Below, one piece after another: positions 37,510-48,560 of a stretch of DNA of 64,000 nucleotides. A program made the translations under genes and the position numbers. The stretch comes from Metallyticus violacea (taxonomy: Eukaryota > Arthropoda > Insecta > Mantodea > Metallyticidae). Each line of letters starts with the position of its first letter. The stretch's first letter is position 1. The notes under the pieces are model-generated. The model made no database searches. It saw nothing but the letters and a program-made list of their open reading frames with translations, and had not been told where the DNA came from. The stretch is from positions 180,607,041-180,671,040 of the forward strand of contig CM060846.1 of NCBI GenBank assembly GCA_030762175.1, read 5' to 3'.

Positions 37510-40500
37510 ATGATTTTGTTAAAAGCTAAAAGGGGCCCCTTGTATAAAAACTGTATACTTCTACTGTATTTTGTTTCATGCAATATAATATTAATTATCT
37601 CCTGTATATTATTATTTATCACTTTGCAACTATTTTTATGGACTTAGGAGATTATTACTATATAACATTTTTGCAATATTTTTGGTTAGGGCTTAATATT
37701 TTCATTTTATTTTTATTTATCTTTGTGTTTATGAACCAAAAGAATTTATTTTGTTCAATTTATAATGTATAATTTGCTGGAAACGTTGAGCTAGTACCTT
37801 GATTTCTCACCCCAATGCAGCGGAACTGGAAGATATGCACCTTCTTTACGTGACTGCACTTCTACTGAGGCTATGTCCCCATATTTGTTGAGGCAACCAA
37901 TTCAGTGGTTGTCCCCACATATAAGAATACCAACCAGCAGCTATCAGTTCGACGGCTGTGAGGGTAGCACCATCCCGCAGCATAATTCACCAGTGTAAGG
38001 ACATGAAACAGATGCTCCTATGTCAGCGTCTGTTAGGGTTTTTTTTTTTTTGTTGTTGTTGTTGCAAATGTAGATTACAAAATATATAACTACGTAGTAC
38101 AAAGAGAGCACATATAATTCACATTTTTTTTAAAGAAGTGCAAAATAGTGTGGTTACAGGGATACATATACTTTTACCATACACTATATAATTCAGCAAG
38201 TTTCAGATAATATATCAGAGTAGGGTGCGTTTAAGCAAATTTTCAACGAAGACTTCTCTCTCGCGTACCAGATTAATTTGCTGTGTATGTGTTCATTTTT
38301 CTCCCCATTTGGTTCATAATTTACATTTCATTGTAGTTTAGCATTTTAGGAATTTACAATGAAAGTTGTTACTTTCGATTTCCATTTACTTTTTCTTTCT
38401 AATTTGATGCGATAGATGAATAGACGAACTGTATGCAGATATGGCGATTATAAAAATGATTAACGTACAACATATTATAGAGAAATTATTAGCTTCAAAG
38501 TGCAGGACAGTTTGTTTGAAAGGCTAACCGAAGTCCGTTAAAATAAGATTAGAAAGGAAGGATAACAATTGGTCGAAGCGTTATGCGTAACGGTTTCTTT
38601 TGGTTTTGCAACGACAGTCGAGTGAAGTCATTCATCGAGGCCATACGTCGGTTCAACTCCCCGATGCTTATTTGCCATGATGAATATTTGTAAATAAACT
38701 CCTTTCTATGTCTGTGAAACATTTTCAGTTTAAATGAATTATCAATCAGTAATTTGCAGCACCAATAGTAATTTTTGGGGAATTATCCCATTACTATTGT
38801 TCTTTTATTTTCAATTTCAATGTTGAGGATTTAATTTTATGTACGCGGACCATTGTAGGTTGTGTGAATAGGTTTTTGCCATTTGAGAGTCTGGGGCGCG
38901 ACAATATTATTATATATTAATTAATATGAATTAAAAATGTATAATATTGGTATGTATATAATCGCACAGGAAACACCGATGAAAGTTATTAACATTTACA
39001 TACTGAATGCCTTAACATGGCTCCAAATAGTAATTTAACAAGTATTATATTAACATTGTGGATTTACGTAATATACAGCCCTCTGGATTGCACTCAATAT
39101 ATGCCTAATCGATATAGGGTATCAAACCGGCGTACACCTGGGAGAAAGCGTTTGAAATTTTCACTTGGTACAATAATTATTAGCACAGCACTCACCTTTG
39201 AAGGTTCCTCATAATATATGCACAGACGGCATCAACTCGCGTAAAAATACTGTACGGAAATGTTGTACGTATGTAGTACCATACCATGTTAAATGCGTGG
39301 AGGTCTGAAGCCTACTGATGTGAGATAATTGTTTTCTTTCCCCAGCGCTAATGACCATCGGCGGGGAGGGGATATACAAGCATTTACACTTGCCTTAGAG
39401 GTGACCTATCTACGTAGTAATAAACCTGGAAACAATATCATGTTAGAAAGACGAAGAAAAAATTTAAATTATTGGCTAATTACGAAGCAATAAATGTGAA
39501 TTTGGTACATTTAGCTGAAAATTAATAATTCATTCAAAGCTATGTTTGGAATATAAACTAATTCGTTTAATTCGTTCATTAAAAATATATAGATAAAGCA
39601 ATTATAATTAGGAAGTATAACTTGTCCACCCCAGGGCCTTCAAGGGTCCCTGGCGTTACCCAGACTGTATTAAATGTAGTCAATAATGCCATGAAAAAAG
39701 ATATAATTTTCCGGCATAAAAAGTCTCGTGGCTGTGAGATTATTATTTGTGAAGCATCGCGTCTTGTGAATCAGCGACTTTAAAAACGTTGATTTAATTC
39801 ACGAAGTGTATCACTCAACTCTATATAGCGCTTCGTTTCGGCATTACTTTTTTTACTAGTCAAAGCTATATATAACACCATATCTAGCATTCATAGTGAG
39901 TTTGATACCCGAAAATGCAGCTTCGGTGCAGTGAATTGGTAAATTTTTTGCGGCTTTTAACTATAGCTAATGAAAATTTACTAAACAACGAACCTGGTTT
40001 TATCGGTATCATAAATTCAGCATACCAAGCAACCTGCTAGGCCGTTTAACATGCGCGCGCATAGGTTCGATTGAGTAAATTCTGAGGTTGCCTTACAATT
40101 CTAGGAGAAAGTAAAGCAGAGCAATAAGGGTTTTCTTTTGGGTGAGCTACTAAAATTATGTGTATTTGGACGAAGAAAGTAATGAGATCTTGCTACAAGC
40201 ATTGCAATGACTGTAGTAGAAACAGAGAAATCGTTTAAATATAAAGGATAAAGACTCTCTTTGTTCGTCGAAAGCCATCGCAGAGTGTAAAGTCAAAGTT
40301 GGCACAGGTGTAAATTAATTTCTGTAAAACAGGAAGCTGTAGAGCTGTGTTAGAGCATAGGCAAATCTGATGGATTTACCGTACATGGCTAGACAAAATG
40401 TGAGATATTACTAAAGGACTGTTCTATATCGATTTTGGTGACCACGGTGCTAAAAACGGGTTTAAGAAATCAAAAAACAACAATTACAATCAAATTTTGT

Positions 40501-40698
40501 CTAATTTTACATGATGGATATTTTAATGCATTGTGAACCACGTGGTGTCTTCAAGTGTAGGGTAACATATTGTAACAATTACAAGATTCACGTGGATGCT
40601 AACCACGTGTGTTACATTCGGCAGTACAGTTCGCCAAATTTGCAAAATTAGTTTATATACAAGTTCATAGATTTTAAGTGTATGCAAAACGCACTGGA
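37510..40698. other. no gene seen
   Basis: AT-rich. Contains a T13 run followed by (TGT)n at 38040-38064. A short segment near 39095-39170 resembles 44134-44205. A B-box-like CGGTTCAACTCCC lies near 38650 without a convincing head. Nothing coding. Confidence 0.4.
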
Positions 40699-41330
40699 TC
40701 ATCTTCTTGGTCTTGTGGTTAGCGTTGCTGACTACTGGTGGAGAGGCCCGGGTTCGATTTCCGGTACCTATTTCAGAGTTTTTCTAAGTTAGGGAGGTCT
40801 GGAACAGAGCTCAGCCTCTGAGAACAATTGGGAAGCTACCTGATGGAAAGGTGGCGTTCTTCGATAACGAAAACAGCGTGATAGGTGACCAGAGGGGTGC
40901 CGGTATGCTGATCACATGCCCCCTTGCAATTTTTCGCTATATCAATGAAGTCGAAAGTCGGTCCTGGTGGTGTAGTGATAACCATACTTGCCTCCTAAAC
41001 CCTAGATCGCGGGTTCAATCCCTGCCAGGATAGAAGGATTTTGCCGTTGTAAAATCCTAAGTACGGCTTCCTTTGGAATGGAAGTAAAGCCGTGAGTCCC
41101 GTGTCGTACTTTTACGGCAGGAAAAAGTATCTCTACCGTGAAAGAAGAGGCCTCTGAGCAAAATTTATCGGCCGTTTCACGCCCTGAATGGGACGTTTAT
41201 GACCTGAGATGTTAAAGAGCGCCCATGAATAAAACAAATCAACAACTACAAATGAAGTCGGAACCCGGAGGTAGAGGATGCAGAGATTGCCCCGAGCTAT
41301 AGCGCCGAATGAGAAGAAGAAGCAGGACAC
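40699..41330 (+). mobile_element. SINE family B, copy 2, split by a SINE A
   Basis: The head CTTGTGGTTAGCGTTGCTGA with the B box GGGTTCGATTTCCGG at about 40750 is followed by a body matching copy 1 (GGGAGGTCTGGAACAGAGCT, TATGCTGATCACATGCCC). The body stops at 40953 and appears to resume at 41261 (GGAGGTAGAGGATGCAGAG), after the nested SINE A. Confidence 0.82.
40944..41260 (+). mobile_element. SINE family A, copy 4, complete, nested in SINE B
   Basis: The body about 40960-41250 has a complete A box (TGGTGTAGTGATAACC) and B box (GGGTTCAATCCC). 10-bp duplications (aatgaagtcg) lie at 40944-40953 and 41251-41260. The body has an extra segment near 41124-41146 not seen in copy 1. Confidence 0.92.
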
Positions 41331-41415
41331 ATAATTGACACATAAGTGTCCATGTATGAATACGCGACCAGATGTCTTATTGCACGCAGTGTGGTGTGAA
41401 AGAATAGGTGTTTGA

Positions 41416-41480
41416 TAACGTCCCAGTGAAACAGTTGTATGATCACATCATACAGCACGGGTTTGAATCCCAAGACGTTA
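41416..41480 (+). other. compact tRNA-like sequence (CAC anticodon position)
   Basis: TAACGTC and GACGTTA form a perfect 7-bp acceptor-like stem. In the middle, TGTATGAT / ATCATACA pair perfectly around CAC; with a normal 5-bp stem and 7-base loop the anticodon position is CAC (Val). A T-arm-like GGGTTTGAATCCC follows. At 65 bases it is short, the D arm is poor and the T stem is partly unpaired. It is therefore more likely a tRNA pseudogene or SINE head than a functional tRNA. Confidence 0.4.
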
Positions 41481-42124
41481 TATCTTCAAAGTACAAACTT
41501 TCAGATCCTGTGGCGGCGGGCTCCTGAGCTCATTATGAACGGAAGTAAAATTCACTCGATGTAGTGAGGCAGTGTGACATTTCTTAACTAACTCAACTTC
41601 ATTTCCATGCCACTGTAACGTTTTTCAAAGACCTTTAAACTGCGCGAATGATAAGGTTATTCACCTTATTTATGCAACACAAAGGAAAACGAAAAGTATG
41701 TAGGTCCTGTACAGGATCAGAACTAAAACTCTGCGGATAGCACTACATTTGAGTCCCGCAGGACATTTGAACACTTAGAGATGAAATGTTGTTTTATTCC
41801 GTATTTGACATGAAAAAAGAAATGGTGTCAAATTGCAGGAAAGGCGTATTTCTCTCGAGTCCGAAAGTTTAAAAATTTAGAAAACAATTCCTATACAAGA
41901 ACGGCATTTGACGCGTTCTAATGTGTTACCATCGTACATTCATGCATGAATATGCACAAGAAATAAATCATGTCCATTTCTTTTAATTCCAGGAGGGCGG
42001 TACCGTTAGCGGATAAACATTCCAAAACAACATGCATCTTGCTGTCTTGGTTGTAGCACCAACATGTATCACCTTACAGATAGCTTTCAGGTGCACAGAA
42101 ATTAAAATATTGGTCCATAAAGTA
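41481..42124. other. no gene seen
   Basis: Possibly the body of a SINE headed by the tRNA-like sequence up to about 41590. After that, nothing recognisable before the polymerase fragment. Confidence 0.35.
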
Positions 42125-42955
42125 AACGGGTACAAAAATAACAAATTGCACTTAGATAATTTTCCAAGTTTGAAAGATATAAAGGGTGGTATTGTGAAGT
42201 GTAAGGTTTTTACACCGAAAAGAATGTATCAATACAACCTGCCCTCGCGCGTGAACGGTAAACTCATGTTTCCGAGTGCGTGCAAGGATGGAAAAACCAG
42301 AAAAAGTGCACCATACAAAAAATGAAAGATCTATGATACGAACCTGGTCGCGAATAAAACTAAAGTTGCCCTATAAGAAGGGTATAAAGCGCGTTATGTT
42401 TATGAAATCTGGGAATATCACATGGTGTTACAATTCTGTTTCTGATGAGAAAGGAAATTATCAAGATTATGTTAATCAATTCTTAAAAACGAGGACTGAA
42501 GCTTCCGGTTTACCGTGCAACACCACAGCCAAGAAAAATGAGTATGTCATGCAAATTTTGGAACAAGAAGACGTTTCACTGGATACTGGTGTCATTCAAC
42601 ACAATACTGGCAGACGAGAATCGGCAAAGCTGATGTTAAGTTCCTTGTGGGGAAAATGAGGTTATCGAGAAAATATGTTCAATGCGAGCTGACCAAAGAT
42701 TGTTCTATATACATAGCTCTTCTGAATAATGCAGATGCGGAGGTACAGTTTGATCAGCCTGATAAAGAAGAGATGATAGTGTGGTATGGAGACATTCCGA
42801 AAAGAACCCTACGATTAACACGGTGATCGCGGCTTACAAAATGGCACACGAAAGAATCAAACTGTATTCCTATCTTAGTAAATTACGAGAACCCGTATAT
42901 TATTTTGACATTTGCCATAACTATTACACGAAGACATCATGTATTACTTGAAATT
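42125..42955 (+). pseudogene. Polinton-like family B DNA polymerase remnant
   Basis: C-terminal half of a protein-primed family B DNA polymerase of the organellar/viral type found in Polinton/Maverick elements. Blocks in order: IKGGIVKCKVFTPKRMY (42180), NGKLMFPSACKDG (42256), TWSRIKLKLPYKKG (42344), NYQDYVNQFLKTRTEASG (42450), and polymerase motif B as KLMLSSLWGK (42627-42656). After these come DKEEMIVWYGDIP (42763), AYKMAHERIKLYSYLSKL (42833) and motif C near 42895, where the second Asp of the expected DTD is missing. Four frames are used, so it is inactive. The exonuclease part is absent. Recognition rests on family motif order. It could also derive from a related adintovirus. Confidence 0.82.
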
Positions 42956-43845
42956 AATTATAATAAAGTCATACTAAGTTCCTTTTATAGCATGATTGCT
43001 GCTGCTATCGCAGCCCTTAATCGTACCTGCTGAAAAAGAAACACGATAGAAGACCCATTCTCTTTGTCAAAGTAAAGCCATCTACTAATTCTGGAAATAT
43101 GAAACAGAGTGAATGCCGAAGTTATTAGCTAAGGTGTATAGAAGGACAATTCAATATCGGTGGTGCTAAAAGGTAGAGAGATTTCAAGAAATTTTGCAGG
43201 GAGGGGCAGTAGTTGCCGGGCATTAGAATGGTGGTGAACAAAGGTGTACTCACATAAAACTTTCACTCCTACCCGTATGGGTATAAAGTCGGCGCATTTA
43301 GGCACCCCCCTCAGCAGTCGTTTAGTTGGTTACGTGACAAAGTCTAAAAGTCATTACTTGAACCATTTAAATTTTATATGCACCATATTGAATGCCGGTA
43401 CTTCGCGTTTTTCAAAACCATCATTTGTGAATAGTTTAATTAGTAATGCGAAATGTTCTTCAGTAAAGGGCTATGGTTTCATACTCCAGAATATTCTCTG
43501 AAACCCAGTACTCGCTTCGAGACCCACTTAGGTATAGCAGATTTGAAGGTGATTAGCGAGGGCAACTTAGTCATTTTAGATTATTTAATGTATGAAGCAG
43601 ACTGTAAAACGTGTTAATTTTTTCACGATAGAATTGCATTAAAAGCGTTTTGGTATTATTAAAGTACTGCAAAACGCGTTTCTACAAGAAAAGAAATTTC
43701 TAAGTATATCACTTAACGCTAATTAAATAGTTATTTTTAAAAATAATAGAGGAAAAATGCAAATTGATGAGACATGTTGGCAGAACTCCAGTTTTATGTT
43801 AGAGACTTTTGAAAGTTCTACAAAAATCCATACGGATATTTGGTG
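42956..43845. other. Polinton-like element interior, nothing assigned
   Basis: Includes short frames (an 85-codon one at 43244-43501) that I cannot assign. Given its position between polymerase and structural-gene fragments, it is probably decayed element sequence. Confidence 0.35.
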
Positions 43846-44133
43846 TTATATTGTACTTTTTTGAGTAGTGTTTAACGCCCGTTTTTACTACTGAGGCACC
43901 ACAGGCGCTGGATACCGATGATACATGAGATGAAATGATATACGGGGAAAGGATATTTTTGAGGGGGGAAGGGAGCGTTCCAGGCCCAAGTTTATGGTAC
44001 CTCCCCGGCATTTGCCATTTATGAGGACCGAAGAAAACCTGGGAAAATCCCAGTCAGGGAGGATGGCCGGACCTCCCGCCCACGAGTCCGCGCCTTAACG
44101 ACCTCGGCCACGCGTGGCGGTTTATATTGTACT
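43846..44133 (-). mobile_element. SINE family C, copy 4, inside the Polinton-like element
   Basis: The minus-strand body 43858-44121 is flanked by perfect 12-bp duplications (ttatattgtact at 43846-43857 and 44122-44133). The B-box segment of the head has been lost by a small internal deletion after or at insertion. Confidence 0.93.
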
Positions 44134-44582
44134 GAATACACACCCAATCAATACAGATATTGAACCGGTGTACTCACAGGAGAAATGATTTCGTATTTTG
44201 GTCCGTATTAAGTGTTCATCTGGTACAGCCTTCTAATTGCTAAACTTCATGGTGAAATGGTCATTAATTATGAAATTTACCAGTACCAGTACTAGCATCA
44301 ATCTGCTGTTTTACCAGCATAATGATCGAGTTATTGTTCATCAGAGTGAAGTACCTACTTCAAAATATTCAAATCCCCCCTATCCTAGAGTTTAAATAAA
44401 CGAGCAACGAACACATGAGCATAACTTTTGTAGAGGTACAGCTGCAAACAGGATAAGTATTGTTCAAAGGAGTAGTCCCGTGATAGCAAGACAACACTCA
44501 AACTTAACCGTAATACCTAAGGTCAAACCCATTTTGCGGGAAAAGTAGTTAAAATGCTAGGTCCAGTAATGATTATTTTAAA
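44134..44582. other. no gene seen
   Basis: AT-rich. 44134-44205 shares a diverged segment with about 39095-39170. Confidence 0.35.
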
Positions 44583-44795
44583 ATGTGTGTTCAACGTGTG
44601 CAGAGGCAATGTCACTCTTCCTATAAAATGCTTGAAGCGCTGAAGAAACATAACTTATTATGGAGAAAGCTAAGCAACCAGAGAATTTCGTTCAAGAAAA
44701 GGAAAAGCGTTTTGCTGAAAGGCGGTTTTTCCCTACATTTCTACTTCCTATATTGACTCCGCTGGGTAGTGCACTCCCTTCAAAATTGATTTAAA
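44583..44795 (+). pseudogene. small basic core-like protein of Polinton-like element
   Basis: A short basic protein with the signature seen next to capsid genes in arthropod Polinton/adintovirus elements. One frame keeps VCRGNVTLPIK (44597). A second gives LEALKKHNLLWRKLS, then ISFKKRKSVLLKGGF (44631-44731). A third gives PTFLLPILTPLGSALPSKL (44733-44790), a hydrophobic tail. Three frames are needed, so it is broken by two shifts. The function in related elements, a virion core or DNA-condensing peptide, is inferred from family knowledge. Confidence 0.68.
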
Positions 44796-46194
44796 TTTGG
44801 GGAGATGAAGAACGGTAACCAGGTTATTGTGGCTTCGCAGTAGAATGTTACCTAAAAGCTCCATCTGGAAGATAAGTCATTCTATCATTTAATTAAAGAA
44901 AAAAATAAAGTACAGCGTGCACATTTGGCAGTCCCAAAAATGGCAATTAATAAAATATAAATAAGGAAACTATTTTGATATTGTGCCACAAGTGAGAATG
45001 CTGTACTTTGAATCAAAACATGATGATAATGGTAACATATACCAAGAAAGACATTGAGGTAAAAGTGAAACCGAAAGTAACAAAAATTGAGTACATTGCA
45101 GAAGCGGTATACACTTAAGGAGAAAAAAAATACAGGCATTTGTCAACAGTGTAATCAAGTTCTTTCTATAACTTTTGCAGACAATTATGAGAATCATGTA
45201 TAAATACATTATGGAGAAATGGAACATATTGAAACCAATCTATTTCAAGCTGGATCACTATGCAGGCTTCTGTACAGCGGACAAGCTTCACAAGACCACG
45301 GATATAACAAAGTCTAAAATCGAATACTTTCATCCAACCCGGGGCAGTTACATATTTCATAAACCGATAAACTACCGATTTCCCACTGAAATTATTACGA
45401 CCTTTGGAAAACCGATGAAAATGTAATTAAACAACATTAAATAGCAAAACAAACTATACGTTTATATACTGACCTTCTATAACGTTACAAAGCACAACAG
45501 TCAAATCATTGAACCCATGTATAATATGTCTACTCCGATTACACATTAAAATTTTCACTTACAATTACAGCATGGTATCGTCAAATAATTTTTTATGAAT
45601 GCAAAAAACTACCATAAATAACGTTAAATTCATACGATACCTGACCTGACACACGGTTTGTGAACTATGTAGAAAATGTTCCACTCCATAGACAGCAGAG
45701 AAGCGTGATGGAAACTTAATTTATAAACGACCCGCCAAAGTCAAGTCTGGCTGTAGACATTTTCCGAATTCGACGTCGAAACCTACTTCTAAAACGCCAA
45801 CAACCATGCATAAGCATACCTCATCCTCCGTTTATACCATTTTACAACTACTACAGATGTGCCGAATGATAAAGTAAAATAAGTACCTCGTTCACGTTTT
45901 GATTTCATCCCCATTTCCTACCTGGATTAAGGAATTCGAACCCTATACCAAAGCTGTGCTTTAGGAAATTGGTAAACAACCTATATATGGATTTCCCTTA
46001 CAAAATTTTCATTTATGCAACTTGATAGTGCCATAAATGGTGGGCAATACTTTTGGAGAGCCATTTGATTCCATTAAGGAAAATGGCTTTTAAAATTGTA
46101 AACGCAGATTTAGTAACGGATACTGCGATTTCTTTCCATTTGCACACATATTTTCTTCTACTATAATTCTAACGATTCTTCCAAAACAGACATA
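44796..46194. other. Polinton-like interior, unassigned
   Basis: Contains an 83-codon plus-strand frame at 45175-45426 and a short open Lys-rich stretch at 45020-45118 (KDIEVKVKPKVTKIEY). Neither is recognised. Other structural genes of the element would be expected here. Confidence 0.35.
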
Positions 46195-46520
46195 ATGGAT
46201 CTGCATCTGTCACCCGACATTACTTATACCAGACTGGAGGAGCATTAGGCGATCGAGATTTACATTTATACAGAGCCAAGGGCTATCAAAATATAGCGCC
46301 AATGTGAGTTGGTTCCGGAATTTCCCCCAAAATGGCGCTAAGATTAAACTAAGGGAGGCAGGGCCTAATCTTAACAGTAAAGCGGACGTAAAGATAGATA
46401 CTATGATGGGCTCAGAAAAAAATTGGTTATTTCAATGCTCAAAACAAAAGCACAGCAAACGATCCAATACCAAACGTAGAAGACGAAGGGTGCAACAAGT
46501 TATTTATAATAGTTAACAAA
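46195..46520 (+). pseudogene. capsid-associated protein remnant upstream of capsid gene
   Basis: One frame reads SASVTRHYLYQTGGALGDRD, then HLYRAKGYQ, at 46198-46288. Another, to the stop at 46514-46516, reads NGAKIKLREAG (46329) and ends in a basic run (KRSNTKRRRRRVQQV). This layout, a Gly-rich start, a GAK..REAG block and an arginine-rich tail just before the capsid gene, fits the minor structural protein of arthropod Polinton-like elements. At least two frameshifts. Assignment is by context and motif memory. Confidence 0.55.
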
Positions 46521-46920
46521 GATTCCCACGAACCGCTTGTACACGTTAGCTCTGAACTACACATCATTAAAGATTTTCATGTTCAAATTAAAGTGGAAGA
46601 ATACCATTTCATATCTCTAAATCCGCAAAATACCCTTAATGAAAATGCTCTCATCACGTTCGATTGTTCTGGCAATGCATACGATTACCTTGCCATTACT
46701 TTGTAATACTGAAGCTGTAGGACCGAATAGTCGATCACGAGGAAAACTCTTTGAAAGATGTCCATCATGCCGCCTTTGTAGACAATGTACTAAGCTTGTG
46801 GATTCAGTAGGTAGAAATATCATTCCGCAATGTGATGGTTTCCATGCCCAACTAGATTACTCTTTAGAACGAACTTTGAAAAGCCCAATTATTCGAAAGA
46901 AGCCACGAACACCATATTAG
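46521..46920 (+). pseudogene. capsid protein N-terminal remnant (F54H12.2-like)
   Basis: First frame 46521-46706: SSELHIIKDFHVQIKVEEYH, then ENALITFDCSGNAYDYLAI, matching the start of the Polinton/adintovirus capsid family (SELD.., EY.PIS.., I.F.VSG.G.DYLDL). A second frame from 46739 gives DVHHAAFVDNVLSLW, then VEISFRNVMVSMPN, and KAQLFERSHEH near 46880, again in family order. Internal stops and a frameshift make it non-functional. The C-terminal two-thirds is absent. An overlapping frame (46639-46920) is out of register and not real. Confidence 0.65.
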
Positions 46921-47659
46921 AGGGGCACGGGAGGAATCATGCACACCTATACATCCAATCAGGGATGTCCGTAGCGTGATGGTTTTACATAAGGTAGCAG
47001 GATTTTACAGTTAATCTACTTTAATGTAGTAATGGACAAGAAATTATCAAATCTATGAAAGGTTGTTCTAGTCATTTAGAATGAAATTTTAAAGGACCTT
47101 ATCAAATAACTGTGCAATTTGGGGATAAAATCTTCGATGTAAATAATCTCAAAAACAATAAAATAGTTGAAAGATTCCATAAACAAATTATGAGACCTTA
47201 CAAATCCCTTGAAAAATGGATAAACGATCTCAATATCATAAGAATTAGTATTAATAAAAATCAGCAATTCAGGTATAAATTTTATGTGGTAATAAGTATA
47301 TAAATTAAATTGAGGACAAGCTATGAATACTATGTACAAATAAGGGTACAATAAATTAATTATAGAAAAGTTAGGAAATAATGAAAGTGCAGTGAGAGTG
47401 CTTTAAAATGAAGATGTGAAAAGTTAAGTGAAATTTAAAGTGCACAAAGATTAAAAAATGTATTATTAACACGAAAAGTGAAATTTATGAAAGTGTTAAT
47501 GTATATAGATTAACCAAGATACTCAATGTTTCTCTGTTGTCTTTCATACTCGTAGTCTTAAAAGCGAAGAAAAACTTATGTTTAAAAAAATTAAATTTTG
47601 CGAAATGAACATCAAGTTATTTTTATTCCCATGGAAGAAGAAATATCATGATTGGGGGC
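46921..47659. other. no gene seen
   Basis: AT-rich. Overlapping 91- and 63-codon frames on opposite strands at 47076-47351 without motifs. No terminal inverted repeat of the Polinton-like element was identified. Confidence 0.4.
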
Positions 47660-48105
47660 ATTTTGAAGCGAAACGTATCCGATTCAAGGCCCTAAACATT
47701 CATAGGTAGCAGTTGTTTAATATATTAATATAATAAGTTCATTTTCATATGTTTTATATTACGTAAAGGCTATAATATTCAACATAAAGCTCCAAACATT
47801 TAATAGTAATAGTTATGTAGCTAGTTAATTTAAGAAGTTCATTTCCGTATGTTATTACGTTAGGTATAGGCTATAATATTTGATTTAAAGCCCCAAACAT
47901 TCATTGATAATATGTTTTTAATCATATAAATTTTATAAGTTCATTTTCACATATATTTGTTAGATAAAGGCTTTAACTTTCAATTCAAATAACCAATATT
48001 CATCGGTAATATGTTTTAAGTCGTATATATCTAGGAAGCTCATTTGTATAGATTTCTAGTATTTAGATAAGGGCTATTACAATGTATGTCTTAAAGTTTG
48101 TTTGT
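47660..48105. repeat. diverged tandem repeat, unit about 100 bp, 4+ copies
   Basis: The phrase AAGTTCAT or a variant starts at 47735, 47835, 47937 and 48036, giving periods of 100, 102 and 99. Each is followed by an (A/G)GGCTATAA-like and an AAACATTCAT-like segment; a leading partial unit starts near 47660. Copies are well diverged. Confidence 0.85.
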
Positions 48106-48419
48106 TAGCCTTTATGAGAATACTTAATAATATAAATGTAACGGTTAAAAGGACCACACACAGAGCCAAGCATATGAATAGATTAACTACAAATAAAGAA
48201 AAATTTAATATTAAGAAAATCAACCAATGGAAAACATAACAACATAAATAATGTGCATCAATAATAAAACACGAGACAAACAGCTTTGTTGAGACTCAAT
48301 AGAAATTAACGAATTTTGTTCGTTTAGCTATACTTATGTTGAAAATGATTCACTGTAATGAATGGTATTATTACAATTCATTGTAATAAGTGATGATTTA
48401 TATTTCAAAATATTTAGTT

Positions 48420-48560
48420 AGTCGTGTTCTGTATTCCGTGGGTAGAGGATGCGCTTTAAAATTTTGTGAGAATTCGTGTTTTGTACTCCGTAAAGAGAAG
48501 TTGCATTTAATATTACGTAGGTAGAAGTTGCTATTTACATTTCTTGGGAAGAAGTTATCT
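48420..48560. repeat. irregular short tandem repeat
   Basis: Three degenerate units: cgtgttctgtattccgtggg, cgtgttttgtactccgtaaa, then a third built on the gtagaagttgctattt segment. The units are about 40-52 bp. Confidence 0.5.

Noticed and set aside
37224..37647. Membrane-protein-like frames with Tyr-Ile repeats
   Set aside because: The apparent hydrophobic segments come from a (TA)n tract and T-rich DNA, and they occur on both strands.
38590..38690. tRNA-like or SINE head at CGGTTCAACTCCC
   Set aside because: A B-box-like word alone, with no convincing A box, stem pairing or second copy.
46639..46920. 93-codon Cys-rich frame (zinc-finger-like)
   Set aside because: It is out of register with the capsid-like frames over the same DNA, so the Cys cluster is a frame artefact.
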